Origin: Fragilaria crotonensis
Lineage: Eukaryota > Bacillariophyta > Fragilariophyceae > Fragilariales > Fragilariaceae
Assembly: GCA_022925895.1 (NCBI GenBank)
Contig: JAKSYS010000140.1
Coordinates: 43,151-107,150, forward strand
Length of the DNA: 64,000 bases
Reading direction: 5' to 3'
The translations under genes were made by a program, and so were the position numbers. Each line of letters begins with the position of its first letter. Position 1 is the first letter of the stretch. This document shows positions 43,186 through 53,969 of this stretch, one piece after another. Below the pieces are notes generated by a model. The model did no database searches. It had not been told where the DNA came from and saw nothing but the letters and a program-made list of their open reading frames with translations.

Positions 43186-43530
43186 ACTGTTTTTGTACGA
43201 CCTGACCCACAGTATTTGCTTGCAGTTTTATATTTTTCGGAGGTACACATGCAACCCGTTTGGAGGTCGTACTTGTAGCAGGTCGTCATATCATCCAGAA
43301 GAAACACGTGAACTGAGGTCTTGTACATGTACGCACTACGCAAGGTACCTGGTAGTACAGTCCTACCGGTAGTAGTACCTTATTCTAAAAATGCACGTCA
43401 TCTCCTTACAAGGAGATGACGCTTTTTCTGTCACGCAAAATGTACTCGCATCTACGACAATTCATATTATTTTTCATCATGCGTCGGAGGTACACTTGCA
43501 ACCCGTTTGAGCTAGTACAGCACCATATAT
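43186..43530. repeat. Dispersed repeat copies with a perfect short palindrome
   Basis: Copies of CGGAGGTACACTTGCAACCC lie at 43238 and about 43485 (one more at 41936, and a reversed one at 38470-38495). The segment 43397-43420 is a perfect hairpin with 11-bp arms (GTCATCTCCTT) and a 2-nt loop. The stretch 43428-43518 is the inverted partner of 38465-38559. Confidence 0.65.
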
Positions 43531-45120
43531 AGTGGCAGTAGAGTGTTCGTTGCTTGCACGCTTGCACACGATGGGATTCCAAACACGACCGAATTTCATG
43601 ACATCACGCAAGAAGGGGGGTTTCCGCCTCTGTTGGCTGATGCATTTTTCCAAGGTACAGTATGCATATCGAGCATCTACTACCGTTGTAGTAGTACCTG
43701 GTACTGGAGTACAGTTCTTCGACGATTCTATTCTCAGCTATGCGTACACCAGTATGGCTGGATGCATATTTTGGGTACACGAGGTAGCTCTACGTAGGCC
43801 TAGTATTAATTTTTTTATTTCCGACGTCAAAAGTATACCAAGGTTACGGTACAGCTACTGAATTGGTGATTCTAATCGGGTTGTCAGTGCAGCTTTTGTT
43901 CATCTAGCCGAAATAGACCCCAACTGTGGCAATGAAGAAGTAGCTAGTCTAGTCGATGTACAATATAATGTTCGAGAGTTTCAGAACCCGCGACGGAGCG
44001 CCAGCGTGACGAGATCTGCACCAACAAAGCAAGGTAATGGCAACAAGATGGTGAGCAGTCATGAGTCATGACCAGGAGGAATGAGCCCACAGTCGAACAC
44101 CAAGAAAGGGTATGCTGAAATCAAAGTGATTCCATCTCATCCGCCATGCCTTGATTGCCCGGCTTGTTGGATAAATATAGTGAGGTCTGCTTTAAAGAAA
44201 GCAGCATTATGATTGCGCAACATGATTGCAGGCGACGCACCAACAAAATATCCGAGATGTGCCATAGTAGCATATTCGTTCAAATTTCTTGGCAGGTGAG
44301 GCAGCCACTCAGAAAGTAGCATTTGATCTTTCAATCAACACCAATCAATTTGAAGTTGTTGACAATTGGTTTGTATTGGGCAGCAGGATTGTGTAGTTCA
44401 TGCCAATCTTGTATGAGATATCTTGGCTGGTCATTGACATATCCTGACAAATCGAATACTGGCCAAGAAGTCCGGTTATTCAAATTGATATTGACATATA
44501 TCAGCTAATTCTGTCCTCCCGATTCATGAACTTGAATGGGCAGAGAATGGCAACTTCTGGATAGGTTTTACAGCAAAATCTCGAAACTTGCGCACCACCG
44601 CCGTGTCGGGTGACAAATGCAAGTGAAGGGCTCCCAGCGTCAAGAAGTTCCTCACATGCGGTGTCCATGACTCGAGTCCTGCAGGATGATGATGGGTGAT
44701 TCCTTATCTCTTAGCAGTGACAACAGATCACGAGATGCCGTGATGCATTGATCCAGCGATGGAACCAGGATTGGGCTCTAGTAGCCAAAACGTTTGGAGC
44801 TGCTTGCTAGCACCATCAAGGAGCACACCAACAACAGAGGCTTCATCGGTGACAGTATCAAATTCATCTTCCCTGTTAGTCTGCTATGACCTTCATCTGT
44901 ATCCAGGCAATGCATGCCCAACTCATGGCACTTCACATGTCACGTCGTGAGAGCAAGCCATCGGTCGACACATCGACAGCCAACAAATTGATCCAACGTC
45001 TGGGGAGCAAAAGTTCCGAGGAGTGACATTCTGTGAGCCTCTTCCGTCCTTATTTTGAAAGGAAAAAGTAGGAATGGTGAAAATGCTTCCAAGAATGTTC
45101 CAAACGGAGTTCACCACGTG
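43531..45120. other. Gene-poor region with decayed ORFs
   Basis: GTAC motifs occur at 43690-43715. Minus-strand fragments such as DEFDTVTDEASVVGVLL (about 44860) look like old coding sequence but are short and broken. No intact gene is supported. Confidence 0.4.
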
Positions 45121-45145
45121 TTCGCCTCGGGTGGGGATGCTCTAA
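45121..45145. mobile_element. Solo PIF/Harbinger-like terminal repeat
   Basis: Reading outward on the plus strand: TTCGCCTCGGGTGGGGATGCTC followed by TAA. Its reverse complement starts GAGCATCCCCACCCG, close to the TIR of the element at 10.3 kb (GAGCATGCCCACTCG), and TAA fits a TWA duplication. No partner end was found on the left, so the element is truncated or the end is a relic. Confidence 0.4.
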
Positions 45146-45831
45146 GGGTTCGAATCTGGATCCATCCCAAGATCCACTGTCATCGTCATCATGGTTCGTG
45201 ACATTTGGTATGACTGACACCAACACTCAATTGGGCAACATGCTGGTAACTGTTCTCTTCATCAGACAACGTTTCTGGAATCACAAGAGAAGAAGGTGCT
45301 CCCCCTTTACTGCCATCTCCTGGCGCGTGATCAGTAGAAATTGGAATGGTCGTGAATTTATCAAAACTGCGTTTTCTGTGGAGCTTCAATGTGCTTTCAC
45401 TCATGAAGAGCAAGGAGATGATGTAGCTTCAAGAAGCTCCACGGAATATCAAGAATTGGTTGAGATATTCACTGCCATGGTCAATGGAATGAAAAGCAAG
45501 TGATTTGGCGTGTAAATCAATTTTCAATATGCGAGCGCTAAAAAAATAGTGGTACTAGTACGTAGAGCTCTACCTCGCGAATCCTCTTCGTGAATCCAGC
45601 CATAGGACTTCCAAGCGAGAATTTCCAGAAACGCTTTCCCTCTCACAGTTGTTGCAAAGGAAATGGAAGCAACAACTACATGTACTAGTACCGTACATTG
45701 CCTCGTGCGCATCGCAAGGACTTAACAATTTATTGGCTGTGATCCGACCCTGAAAAGAAGATTATCGGAGACGAACTCTCAAGTCTTCCAATCGAATTTT
45801 TCAACATGCAAATTCCGTGAACGCAGCGTTT
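45146..45831. other. Intergenic with short ORF remnants
   Basis: A minus-strand frame at 45189-45413 (STLKLHRKRSFDKFTTIPI ...) has protein-like composition but no start, domain or length to support a gene. Confidence 0.35.
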
Positions 45832-46551
45832 TCAAGGAACACCTAGCGACGCTTCTACAACTCGTAGAGCCAGAGTTGTCAGTATGCAGAGGAACACTAA
45901 CATGACCCCTGTCAGGCTAGCTCGATACAACTCCTTCCTCGACATGTCCTTTTGGACATGTTCAAGTTCGTATTGCAGCAGACGTCTGGCGCGGACTAAC
46001 TCTTCTTTCTCTTCAATAAGGATATCGTGTTCAGATTTCTTGCGAACCGACTCGAGACCTCCGCCAGAAACCGTTACCACAGTTCGGCGAGTAGGTGGGG
46101 TCAGCAGCGGTTTTCTGGTTTTCTCAACTACCTGCTTCCTTCGTCGACGCGGTGAACGCTTCTTCTTAGCAGCGATAAATGTTGATGTTGTACTGGTATT
46201 GGCATCGTTGGATGTCGCGTTTGTCATGGTATCCTTCCCGATCGGCCACTCTCGTAATGGTTCGTTCACGTTCCCCTCCTGTTCCGCTTGATTCGGCGGT
46301 TCTTTCGCATCTCCCCATCGTGATTGTCGCACTTGTTGTTCCAACTGTTCGAAGCATTCCCTCGTTTCTGACTCAATCTCCTCTCTTATCTTACGAATCT
46401 CGTCCTCAAAAGACCCAAGAAACTGGGGTCCCTCCTCCCGAAGCGAAGCCCCACCGCGCGGCAAACGCACACTGGGCAAAGGTGAACCGGCATCAACAAA
46501 TCGCATCATGGTTGCCACCCATACCATGTGACCAAGTTTTCGCTTGCTCAT
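45832..46551 (-). CDS. Secretory or plastid one-TM coiled-coil protein, unknown
   Basis: 239 aa from MSKRKLGHMVWVATMMRF at 46551; the ORF extends upstream but without a signal-like start. A short hydrophobic N-terminus is followed by the LPRGGAS string often seen after signal peptides of diatom proteins. Then come a Glu-rich coiled coil (FEDEIRKIREEIESE), a basic linker (KKKRSPRRRRKQVV), a second coiled coil (LIEEKEELVRARRLLQYELE) and a C-terminal TM helix (GVMLVFLCILTTLALRVV). Function unknown. Confidence 0.55.
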   Translation of the reverse strand: MSKRKLGHMVWVATMMRFVDAGSPLPSVRLPRGGASLREEGPQFLGSFEDEIRKIREEIESETRECFEQLEQQVRQSRWGDAKEPPNQAEQEGNVNEPLREWPIGKDTMTNATSNDANTSTTSTFIAAKKKRSPRRRRKQVVEKTRKPLLTPPTRRTVVTVSGGGLESVRKKSEHDILIEEKEELVRARRLLQYELEHVQKDMSRKELYRASLTGVMLVFLCILTTLALRVVEASLGVP

Positions 46552-47456
46552 GGTGAAGTTGAAGTGTAGAAAGTTCGTTACTGACTTGGAGATTGTCTGG
46601 GTCAATAGGAATAACTTGAGCGGCAACACCAAGAAATCGTGGTCGATTTGGAACGACGACAGTGTTCAACGAATCAAAATGCTGTTCTGCTCTGGGATTG
46701 CTGCTTGCTCTGCGGCAGTGCTTCTGTTGTGTCGTTGTGTCGGTCTTCACAGTCTGGTAAGTGACGGTTTTAACCCAGGCTTGAAACGGCTACAACCTGG
46801 TATGTATCAGGTACTGTACTCCAAGTATGATACTTGCAGCGTTACTCCATAACCGTTCAAATTTGCTACAATCATACGCTACTGGAGTACGAAAACAATT
46901 AAATTGTGAGGACGACTACTGTCAGTAGTACCCGTAGCATAGCGAATAAATCTCAGACTGCTCCTCTGGGGACAGAAATACCGTACAGTGTACCAGTAGT
47001 AAGTAGAACTCAGTACTCCCGTACATCACTGCAGGTGATGGCCGGCTCGATTAGGGGACATACACGGGCTCCCTGTACTGCAGAGAGGGAACGAAGATGG
47101 AGCTTCGAAATACCCCGAACAACGACCAACACATCCGAATCCGAATTGTACGAATGTTGCAGCTGTGAAGCAATTATGCATCTAAACGTACTACCGTAGT
47201 ACAAGTACTCGTACTCGTATCGTATCGTAGTAGTACGGATGTACGGGACTCACGGTCTGTGAAATTACCATGACCCGACACGCTTGGGACATAACTGGTC
47301 ATTTCCGAGTTAAGCAAATCCATAACAGGACGTTTTGGCTCGACGACGCAACCCGCATCATAAGGTGAGTTTAGGCTTATTTTTGTTGTCCACTGCGACG
47401 TCGATTGATGTCGATAACTCTCCACATCACATGTTTGATTTCGCATCTCAACACAC
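46552..47456. repeat. Intergenic, partly GTAC-rich
   Basis: GTAC tracts at 46800-46830, 46980-47030 and 47185-47240 (GTAGTACAAGTACTCGTACT). No gene is supported. Confidence 0.5.
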
Positions 47457-48408
47457 ATGGGCGACAGCGACTTCCTCGTATCTTCCCGAAGTATGGGAAG
47501 AATACAACAACAGCCAAAACCTATTCCGGCCACTGCGTCCCAAAGATCTCCCAGATTTTGTTACTGGTTGGCATTTTTCCTTTTCAACCTACCGGTAGTC
47601 GTCGCTGGCTCTTCGATTGAAGCCACAGATCGAATTCAACCCACCAGTCGAGGCGTTAAAAACCAGAAATGGGCAGTCTTCTGTTCAATAATCTCCTTCT
47701 GTGTATCACTTGGTGTTGTTGGTATGTACTTTTCCCCGTATTATCCGTCATTTTGGTCGGGTCCAGGTTGGAAGGTGCTCTGTACTTCATCATGGTGGCG
47801 CTTTGGTCATCACTGGTTGCCGTGATTTCTGGTTCCGATAATGGATTGGCAGTTGATAACGAGGATCAGTTGCCTTTAGCAACTTGTACTATTGCGGATG
47901 GGCTGGTCTTGTCTTGTCTGCGCGATCCTTTTGTTTCTCAACTATTTGAAAGAAGTGTTCTCCTGAAGATTAATGAAGAATTAAGTCTGCGGTCGGATCG
48001 GTTGAATCTGTGGGTTGGTTACTTTATAGTTTCCATCATCCTTACAGCCACCGCTGCTAACATCTATAATCATGAATGTCTTGGATCGGATCGGTATGAA
48101 ACCAAGTTCTGTAATCGGTCTTTGTTGGCTTTGGTAGATGCAGGTGCAGGCGCCGCTGCGTCCATCGTTGTCATCGGGATGAAGTTTGCAGCAGGCATGG
48201 CACCCTGGGGTATCGAGCTCCTTTTTTCAGGATGCCTCTTTCTCTCTAACTGCTTCTCTTTGGGGTTGGTAACTGCCGAGCACGGGGCCTGGAGCCAAGA
48301 TCGGGAATCTACTTCAGCTGGTTTAGCCTTGTTTTGCCTTTCATGATAATGAGCGGCACCATCGACTATATTTCGAAACGTAATGAGCAAGATCAAAGGA
48401 TCGTGTAA
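47457..48408 (+). CDS. Multi-span membrane protein of unknown function (two frame breaks)
   Basis: About 317 aa from MGDSDFLVSSRS at 47457 to TAA at 48408. Frame 1 covers residues up to FSPYYPSF, frame 2 runs from VGSRLEGALYFIMVALWSS to about 48303, and frame 3 supplies the tail (FSLVLPFMIMSGTIDYISK). Both breaks fit one missing base, at TTTT around 47752-47756 and at CT around 48309-48310, and the sum is then exactly 318 codons. At least six hydrophobic segments are visible (WAVFCSIISFCVSLGVVGMY; LWVGYFIVSIILTATAAN; ALVDAGAGAAASIVVIGM and others). The DNGLAVDNE-type loop occurs in a large family of uncharacterised diatom membrane proteins. Confidence 0.6.
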
Positions 48409-48937
48409 TCGATATATATGAAGATTCGATGACAGAGTCTCTGGACGCTTTCCAGAAGACTAAGCCATTATCGGAGCATTATCCTTCAGAGGTCGCAGTT
48501 GTTGCTCCACTAACTTTAGCGACGTAGTATAGTCCTTCTCTCCCATCCAGTGTTAATGCGTCGTTTTCCTCATGGATGCAATTTCATTTGTGCCTGAACT
48601 TTGAATGAGACTAGTAAATATGACCGGCGGTATACCTCGGTAATCCAACATGGTGAAAAATTTAGCAGAAAACATTATTTATTGTTCACAAGCCGACATT
48701 ACTTCGTATAAGCACACTGTCGATCGTGCTCCACAATTATGGGAACCGGCGACTGCCCCAATCAAGGTGGGATGCTCAACGAGTTGATCTGCAACTGAGA
48801 CTTTCTTTGTAGCACTGAACAATAGTGCGATGAATGGGATGCATCCTGTTTTGGGAAGTAACGTGAAAGAGGGAGTCGAGAATGGATGTGGTGTTCTAGG
48901 ATTAGTAGATGTCGAGTTGACTGTGCAAGGTTCCAGG
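48409..48937. other. Intergenic, nothing recognised
   Basis: Convergent 3' ends of the two flanking genes; no repeat or RNA signal stands out. Confidence 0.4.
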
Positions 48938-49901
48938 CTACATCTCTTCTTCAATATCGTCTCGGAACTCATTGTTCTTACGCCTCTTTTTCGTTCCACC
49001 GGCTGCTGCCTTGCGTCTCTTGAGTTCCTGTGCATCCTTGCGTTTCTGCGCAGCCGTTCCCTTTGGGACTCCGAAGAAAGGCTCAAGCTGAGGCCAGATT
49101 TGCTTCTTCCAAGCCTTTCGAAACTTCTTGATGAGAGTTCCAACATTGTATTGAATGTTACGAACTGCCGTCTTGATGGGTTGAGGAGCGTGGGTGTTGA
49201 ATTGTGTTTGAAGGTAATCGCGAGTCTCGTATAGATGTTCAAACGCAACAGTTAAAGGCGCTTCGTCCTGTTCCCACTCCAAAAAGTAGCCATAGTCCTG
49301 GTACTTTCGTTCCAGATTCTTGATCAACTTGGGTAATCGCCATAGTACTTGGAAAGAATCTTTGGTACTTCGGCAATCTTAGCGGGTCGTGCTTTTCATA
49401 GAATGACAAGACGCGCTTTTTCGGAGTCTGTCCAATGCCGAGTCTGTATCCAATGGAACCGAGAACATTATTCTTCGCAAGGTATGATCCAAGAAAGTCG
49501 GACGCGTAAATGAGAGCAGGAATCAGAGTCGTTCCGATCATGAGCACGAGAAGAATCAGAGGAGTTGTCTTTATTCCTCTTGACGGCCCCGACGACGCTC
49601 CTGCAGCCTTCACTGCTCTGTTCGTATACTTGGTGTCATTACCCGATTTCCCTTCCCTTGCCTTGCTCTTCGACTTCTTACTAGGGGTGGGAAGAACCAG
49701 CCCATCGTCATCATCCTCATCTTCGTCGACAGTCTCCACAGTAGGAGGCGAACGTGCACGCGGAGGCGGCAAAGGAAGGTCATCATCTTCCTCAGATCCA
49801 TCAAGGACATCATTACTTGCGTCGATCATGTCAGCCACAGTCTTCTGTGCATCCTTTCGTTGCTCCTTGCGACGAGCCTTTCCTTCCTTTCCTCTAGCCA
49901 T
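48938..49901 (-). CDS. Single-pass membrane protein with basic C-terminal tail (two frame breaks)
   Basis: 321 aa when two one-base losses are allowed for, at CCC runs near 49386 and 49334; 964 nt plus two closes at 322 codons. The N-terminus is Lys/Arg-rich (MARGKEGKARRKEQRKDAQK), then acidic and Pro-rich. One TM helix (TPLILLVLMIGTTLIPALIY) follows. The next block, FYEKHDPAKIAEVPKILSKY and YPKLIKNLERKYQDYG, resembles the 'FYxKHDPSKxxDVPxxLxKY' segment of conserved eukaryotic ER-associated proteins. The tail is Lys/Arg-rich (KKRRKNNEFRDD). Not identified further. Confidence 0.6.
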
Positions 49902-50559
49902 GGTTGTTTGTATTCAGTGCAGCCGTGAGTGCTGGAGAGGAGATTGTAATTCATAGTTCATGCTCAGAGGTCAGCGGATCGTAGCTGCAGCCTGCAGGCT
50001 TCAACTCTGCTCACAGTACACCGCAGATTTTAACCACACATCAGATGACAATACACGGAGTGATTTCACTGCTCCACGTGTGAGGCGCTAAACGTGGCAA
50101 GGGAACTCAGGGCCTCGCCGCAAGTATGGATAGTAGCCTCCGAGTACTATGTGTACTTGGTACTGTATTCAAGAATTCAATGAGCAATAGTACAGTACTG
50201 TACAGTGTACAGTACACAGTAACGCACAGGTTCCAGCATTCGAAGTCCACCCAGTCCACAGTATTTTGTACTGGACGGAATAATGTGTACTATTAACTAC
50301 TACCGGTACAGGGAGCACTCCGAACCCTGTTACAGGCGCATGGCAACATCGCGAACTACAACAGGAGCCATTGTACCGCTACGAGCATAACGTACCAGGT
50401 ACGACGGTAATTATCAAACAACAGATCTCTACACTGGGTAGGGCTACAAGTACTGTAAAACGCTAAAAGAAAATTCTGATGGATTTACGACAACATCGAT
50501 AATCGACCAATGGCGTGCCTCACCATACCACCACCAATGGTGCGCCAACCTTTCCAATA
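49902..50559. repeat. GTAC-rich intergenic tract
   Basis: Runs such as ACAGTACTGTACAGTGTACA (50190-50209) and GTACTGTAACAC-like variants; GTAC is frequent from 50145 to 50300 and at 50390-50405. Confidence 0.55.
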
Positions 50560-51006
50560 ATGTTGGCATCATCGACTCCACAACCCCTTTCGCGCGAAGA
50601 GGAGGAGAATCAGCGGCTTGCAAACTTGCTGCAACAACAGTTCGCAAACCTCGAGGATTATTGTAATTGTCAAACTCGATTTCAGAATTCTTGTCTGGAA
50701 GAAGATCGACGATTTCAGGCGTCATCGATTCAAACGTGCATGGATCAACTAGAGAAAGCTTTAGGAAAGGTTCAGAATGATATGCAAGCTATTCTAATGA
50801 TTAGTTTGCGACATCGTCGGCGGATGGAAGTCCTTTCAGAGCACATTCAACTCAGTGAGCGAGTTTTACTTACAATTTTCGAGAATGGGGCTTTGTTGCA
50901 CGCGAACGGTGTACCCGCCACGAAGGACAACACCGCCATCAAGACTGTTGCTCTTTCATCTCTTCGAGCGAGCATTGCTCGAGTACAGCGCAAGTTGGGC
51001 AAGTGA
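50560..51006 (+). CDS. Small coiled-coil protein, unknown
   Basis: 148 aa from MLASSTPQPLSREEEENQRL. Helical throughout with heptad-like hydrophobics (LANLLQQQFANLEDYCNCQ; CMDQLEKALGKVQNDMQAIL; VLSEHIQLSERVLLTIFENG). No TM or targeting signal. The size and pattern recall small subunits of vesicle-tethering or BORC-type complexes, without a specific match. The antisense frame is weaker. Confidence 0.4.
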   Translation: MLASSTPQPLSREEEENQRLANLLQQQFANLEDYCNCQTRFQNSCLEEDRRFQASSIQTCMDQLEKALGKVQNDMQAILMISLRHRRRMEVLSEHIQLSERVLLTIFENGALLHANGVPATKDNTAIKTVALSSLRASIARVQRKLGK

Positions 51007-51228
51007 CAAGCATAGATTCTTAGTTCTCGGGTCGCCGACGCAAGTTTTTGAGCGTTCTCACAAGTACTTGGAATGCGCAAATTATCTTCGATTATTTATA
51101 GTCACACCGGGTAAAGAAAATTTGCTTCTACAAGTAGAATATTTGTCACTCACAGTGGAAACAATCTGGAGAGAGCAGCTCATTGACTAGGACTAGTATA
51201 TTTTGGGTGGCACACGACGGTCGAACCT

Positions 51229-53969
51229 TTAATCAGTATCCATGGGCTCCGATTTCTCTTCTTCGGTATTCACTTCCGTCGCTTCAGCTTCCATTGGCTC
51301 GCCATCGGCCTTGGGTTCTGGAACCTCAGGAGCTTTCTCTTCCACCTTCTTTTCTTCCTTCTTTGGCTTCGGTGCTGGCTTGTGCCTGATAGGGCTGCAG
51401 GTGTCTGTCAGCTCCTTAGCCTTCGCATTGATCTCGGCAACAGTCACAACGGGATTGGTATTGACAGAAAGAGCACCTTGTTTGTCCAGAATGTCATACA
51501 TCCAGCTGGAAACTTCATCACATTTTGCATGACATTTTTGTCTTTCCTCATCTGTGATGTGTGCATACTCATCTTTTCCTACAGACTCATTCAGCCACTG
51601 AGTGTACATTTCGACCTTGCGTTGCAGGGTGGACACGGCACCGGGACGAGCGTTGGTTTCGAATTCACGCTTCTCGATAGGATCACCAATGCGCTTCAGA
51701 TCGCCGAGTTTCTCAGCATAGACTGACTTTGTGGCGTCAAACCCATCTTCGTAAAGCCAATTTTCTGTGCCCTCAAGTGCAGCTGAAAATGCAGACTTTT
51801 CTTCTTCTGTGGCATACGGGGCAAGCCCGGAGTCGGAGATGATTTTGTCTCGCATGTTGTAGATGTAAGACTCAAGTTCATTCCTCTGATCTGAGGTCTC
51901 CCTCACCACGCGGTCAACATTGGACATGGCGACCTCGGCCTCAAAGGCCTTCTCGATTTCCGTCTTCGTCCAGTCTAAAGGACGATAAGTGGTGAACTCA
52001 AGTAAAGTCTTCTTGATCTTCTTCTTCTTTTCCTCACCCTCCTTCGCTTCGGTGTCTGGCAATACTTCCTCATCTTCGATTTCCTCTACCATCTGCCCAG
52101 AGCTGAGGGTGATGATTCCGTGAATGTCTTGCTTAACATTCACGCGAACCTTCTTCAAATCACCTGGGGGAGCGACGATTTTGAAAGTACATATATCCTT
52201 GCTCACGCCGTCAGGATGACCAAACCCAGTTGCACTTGCGTCGTACGAGCACTTGACATCGAAGGCACCTGCACGCTTCAACGTCACGCGTCGTACAATA
52301 GGAAAGTTGAGACCCCTATCAAACATGACGACCGAGTTAGTTGGAACCCCATCCTCGCCAACAGCTTCATCTTCGTCCCAGGAAAGCTTGATTGGATACG
52401 GCTGAGACTCCTGAATCTCATAAGGCAACACCTTGAAACGAGGAGAAAGGATTGCACTCTGAAGGGCTGCACCGCGAGCAACAGCTTCATCAGCGTTCAT
52501 GGTCGTTGACAGGGTAGCGCCACCAAGGAACTCGCTTATCGCTCTCTTCACACATCCTACACGTGTGCTCCCACCGACAATCTCAATGCTGGCAAGATCA
52601 GCCGCAGTGACCTTGGCTTCTTCTAGGGCACGGGAGATGGGTTTGGAGAGCCGAGCCAGAAGCGATGCGACAAGAGACTCGTATTCTACGGCCGTGAGGG
52701 TGATGTTGAAGTCAAAGTCGTCCATCAGGCACTCAAGACTAATACGGGCCTCCTTGACTCCCTGGGGGCTCAAAGTTTTCTTAGCTTTCTCCGCCGCAGC
52801 GAGCAGCTTTATGCGCACCTTTGGCAGGTCCATGGGTTTACCGCTGAGCTTTCCCTTGAATTTAGCTTCAAAATTGTCTGCGATCCATTGGGCGATGGCT
52901 TCATCGATATCGCGGCCTCCAAGGTTCTCATCAAAGAAGCATGATTTGACGACAAGCTTTCCAGTTTCAAAGGCAACAACAGAAACTGTGTAACATGTGG
53001 CACCCATGTCAATGAATAGGATGTTGGTTGGATGTTCCTTGCTGAACTCCTTTCTGAGATCCTTGAAGATGCCGAACGACAAAGCGACCGCTGTGTGTTC
53101 ATGCATGAGCCTCTGCACGCCGGTGATTCCAGTGATTTCACAAGCTGCGAGCAACGCCCTTCGTTGGGCATCGTCGTAGTAACTTGGAATTGCAATAACC
53201 CAGTCCTGAGGGAAAAGATCTTTCACATCAGCCCCGTTCGAGGCAGTAGCAGCCTTGGCGGCAGCAATGCCTCCAAGATGCTTGAGCATCATTCCCGCAA
53301 CTGCTTCCACAGGCAAGATAGTTTCTTCTCCTCCAGAGGTGACCTTTACTCCAACCGAGTCAGGTCCTCCAGAAGCATGCTTGATCGGTACACAGGTGAA
53401 CGGGCACTTCTTCATCTCGGCTTGAGCCCTTGGATCATCGAAAGCCAACCCAATGAGGCGTTTGAAGTTGAAAATCGTGTTCTTGAAATTCGACGCGGCC
53501 GTTGTGGCAGCTACTTCTCCCATGGACCGGGATTGATCGAAGCCAACCATACCTCTGTGGAAGGTTTAGCGGAGAGTTGACGAAATAAGGTGAGAAGTTT
53601 TGTCCGCAGTGTACACATATTGGCAAAAGCATCGTTGTCAAGTCGGCGTTTACATCGACCATCGCCCGCAATCAAAAGCAAGCATGTGCTTGGACGGAGT
53701 AACACGCAACACGCAATGCACGCAAGTACTCACAAGTACAGGGTACTGGCCTTCTCAGATTGGTCCTCACGTAGAAAACGTACTGGCCGTTGCATGTTCA
53801 TCGCACTGTCGACTGTCGATTCGCGAGGCAAAGAAACGACAAGCAAAGATTTTGTTGACTTACGGATTCAGGCGATTAGAGTTACCATTGAGGATTACAT
53901 CGACACCACCGCGTCCGGCGGAAGCAATTACAGTGTTCACGACACCGAAGTCAATTCAACAACACTCAT
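51229..53969 (-). CDS. HSP110/HSPA4-type Hsp70-superfamily chaperone (one frame break)
   Basis: Exons 53969-53864 and 53554-51229 (GTAAGT donor, CAG acceptor). Exon 1 holds the ATPase start (MSVV then a shifted frame reading DFGVVNTVIASAGRGG), with one G missing at about 53957; 2432 nt plus one gives 811 codons. Exon 2 continues GMVGFDQSRSMGEVA, FIDMGATCYTVSVVAFE (phosphate 2), VGGSTRVGCVKRAISEFLG (adenosine site) and EAVARGAALQSA. The substrate domain has the long acidic loop (EEIEDEEVLPDTEAKEGEE) and helical lid of HSP110, and ends in an acidic tail (NTEEEKSEPMDTD) without an ER retention signal. Cytosolic nucleotide-exchange factor for Hsp70 and holdase. Confidence 0.93.

Noticed and set aside
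45140-45165. GGTTCGAATC string resembling a tRNA B box
   Set aside because: The flanking bases do not form a T stem and there is no acceptor or anticodon arm nearby.
49510-49956. 148-codon plus-strand ORF with Ser-rich tract
   Set aside because: Antisense of the acidic Asp/Glu region of the minus-strand membrane protein.
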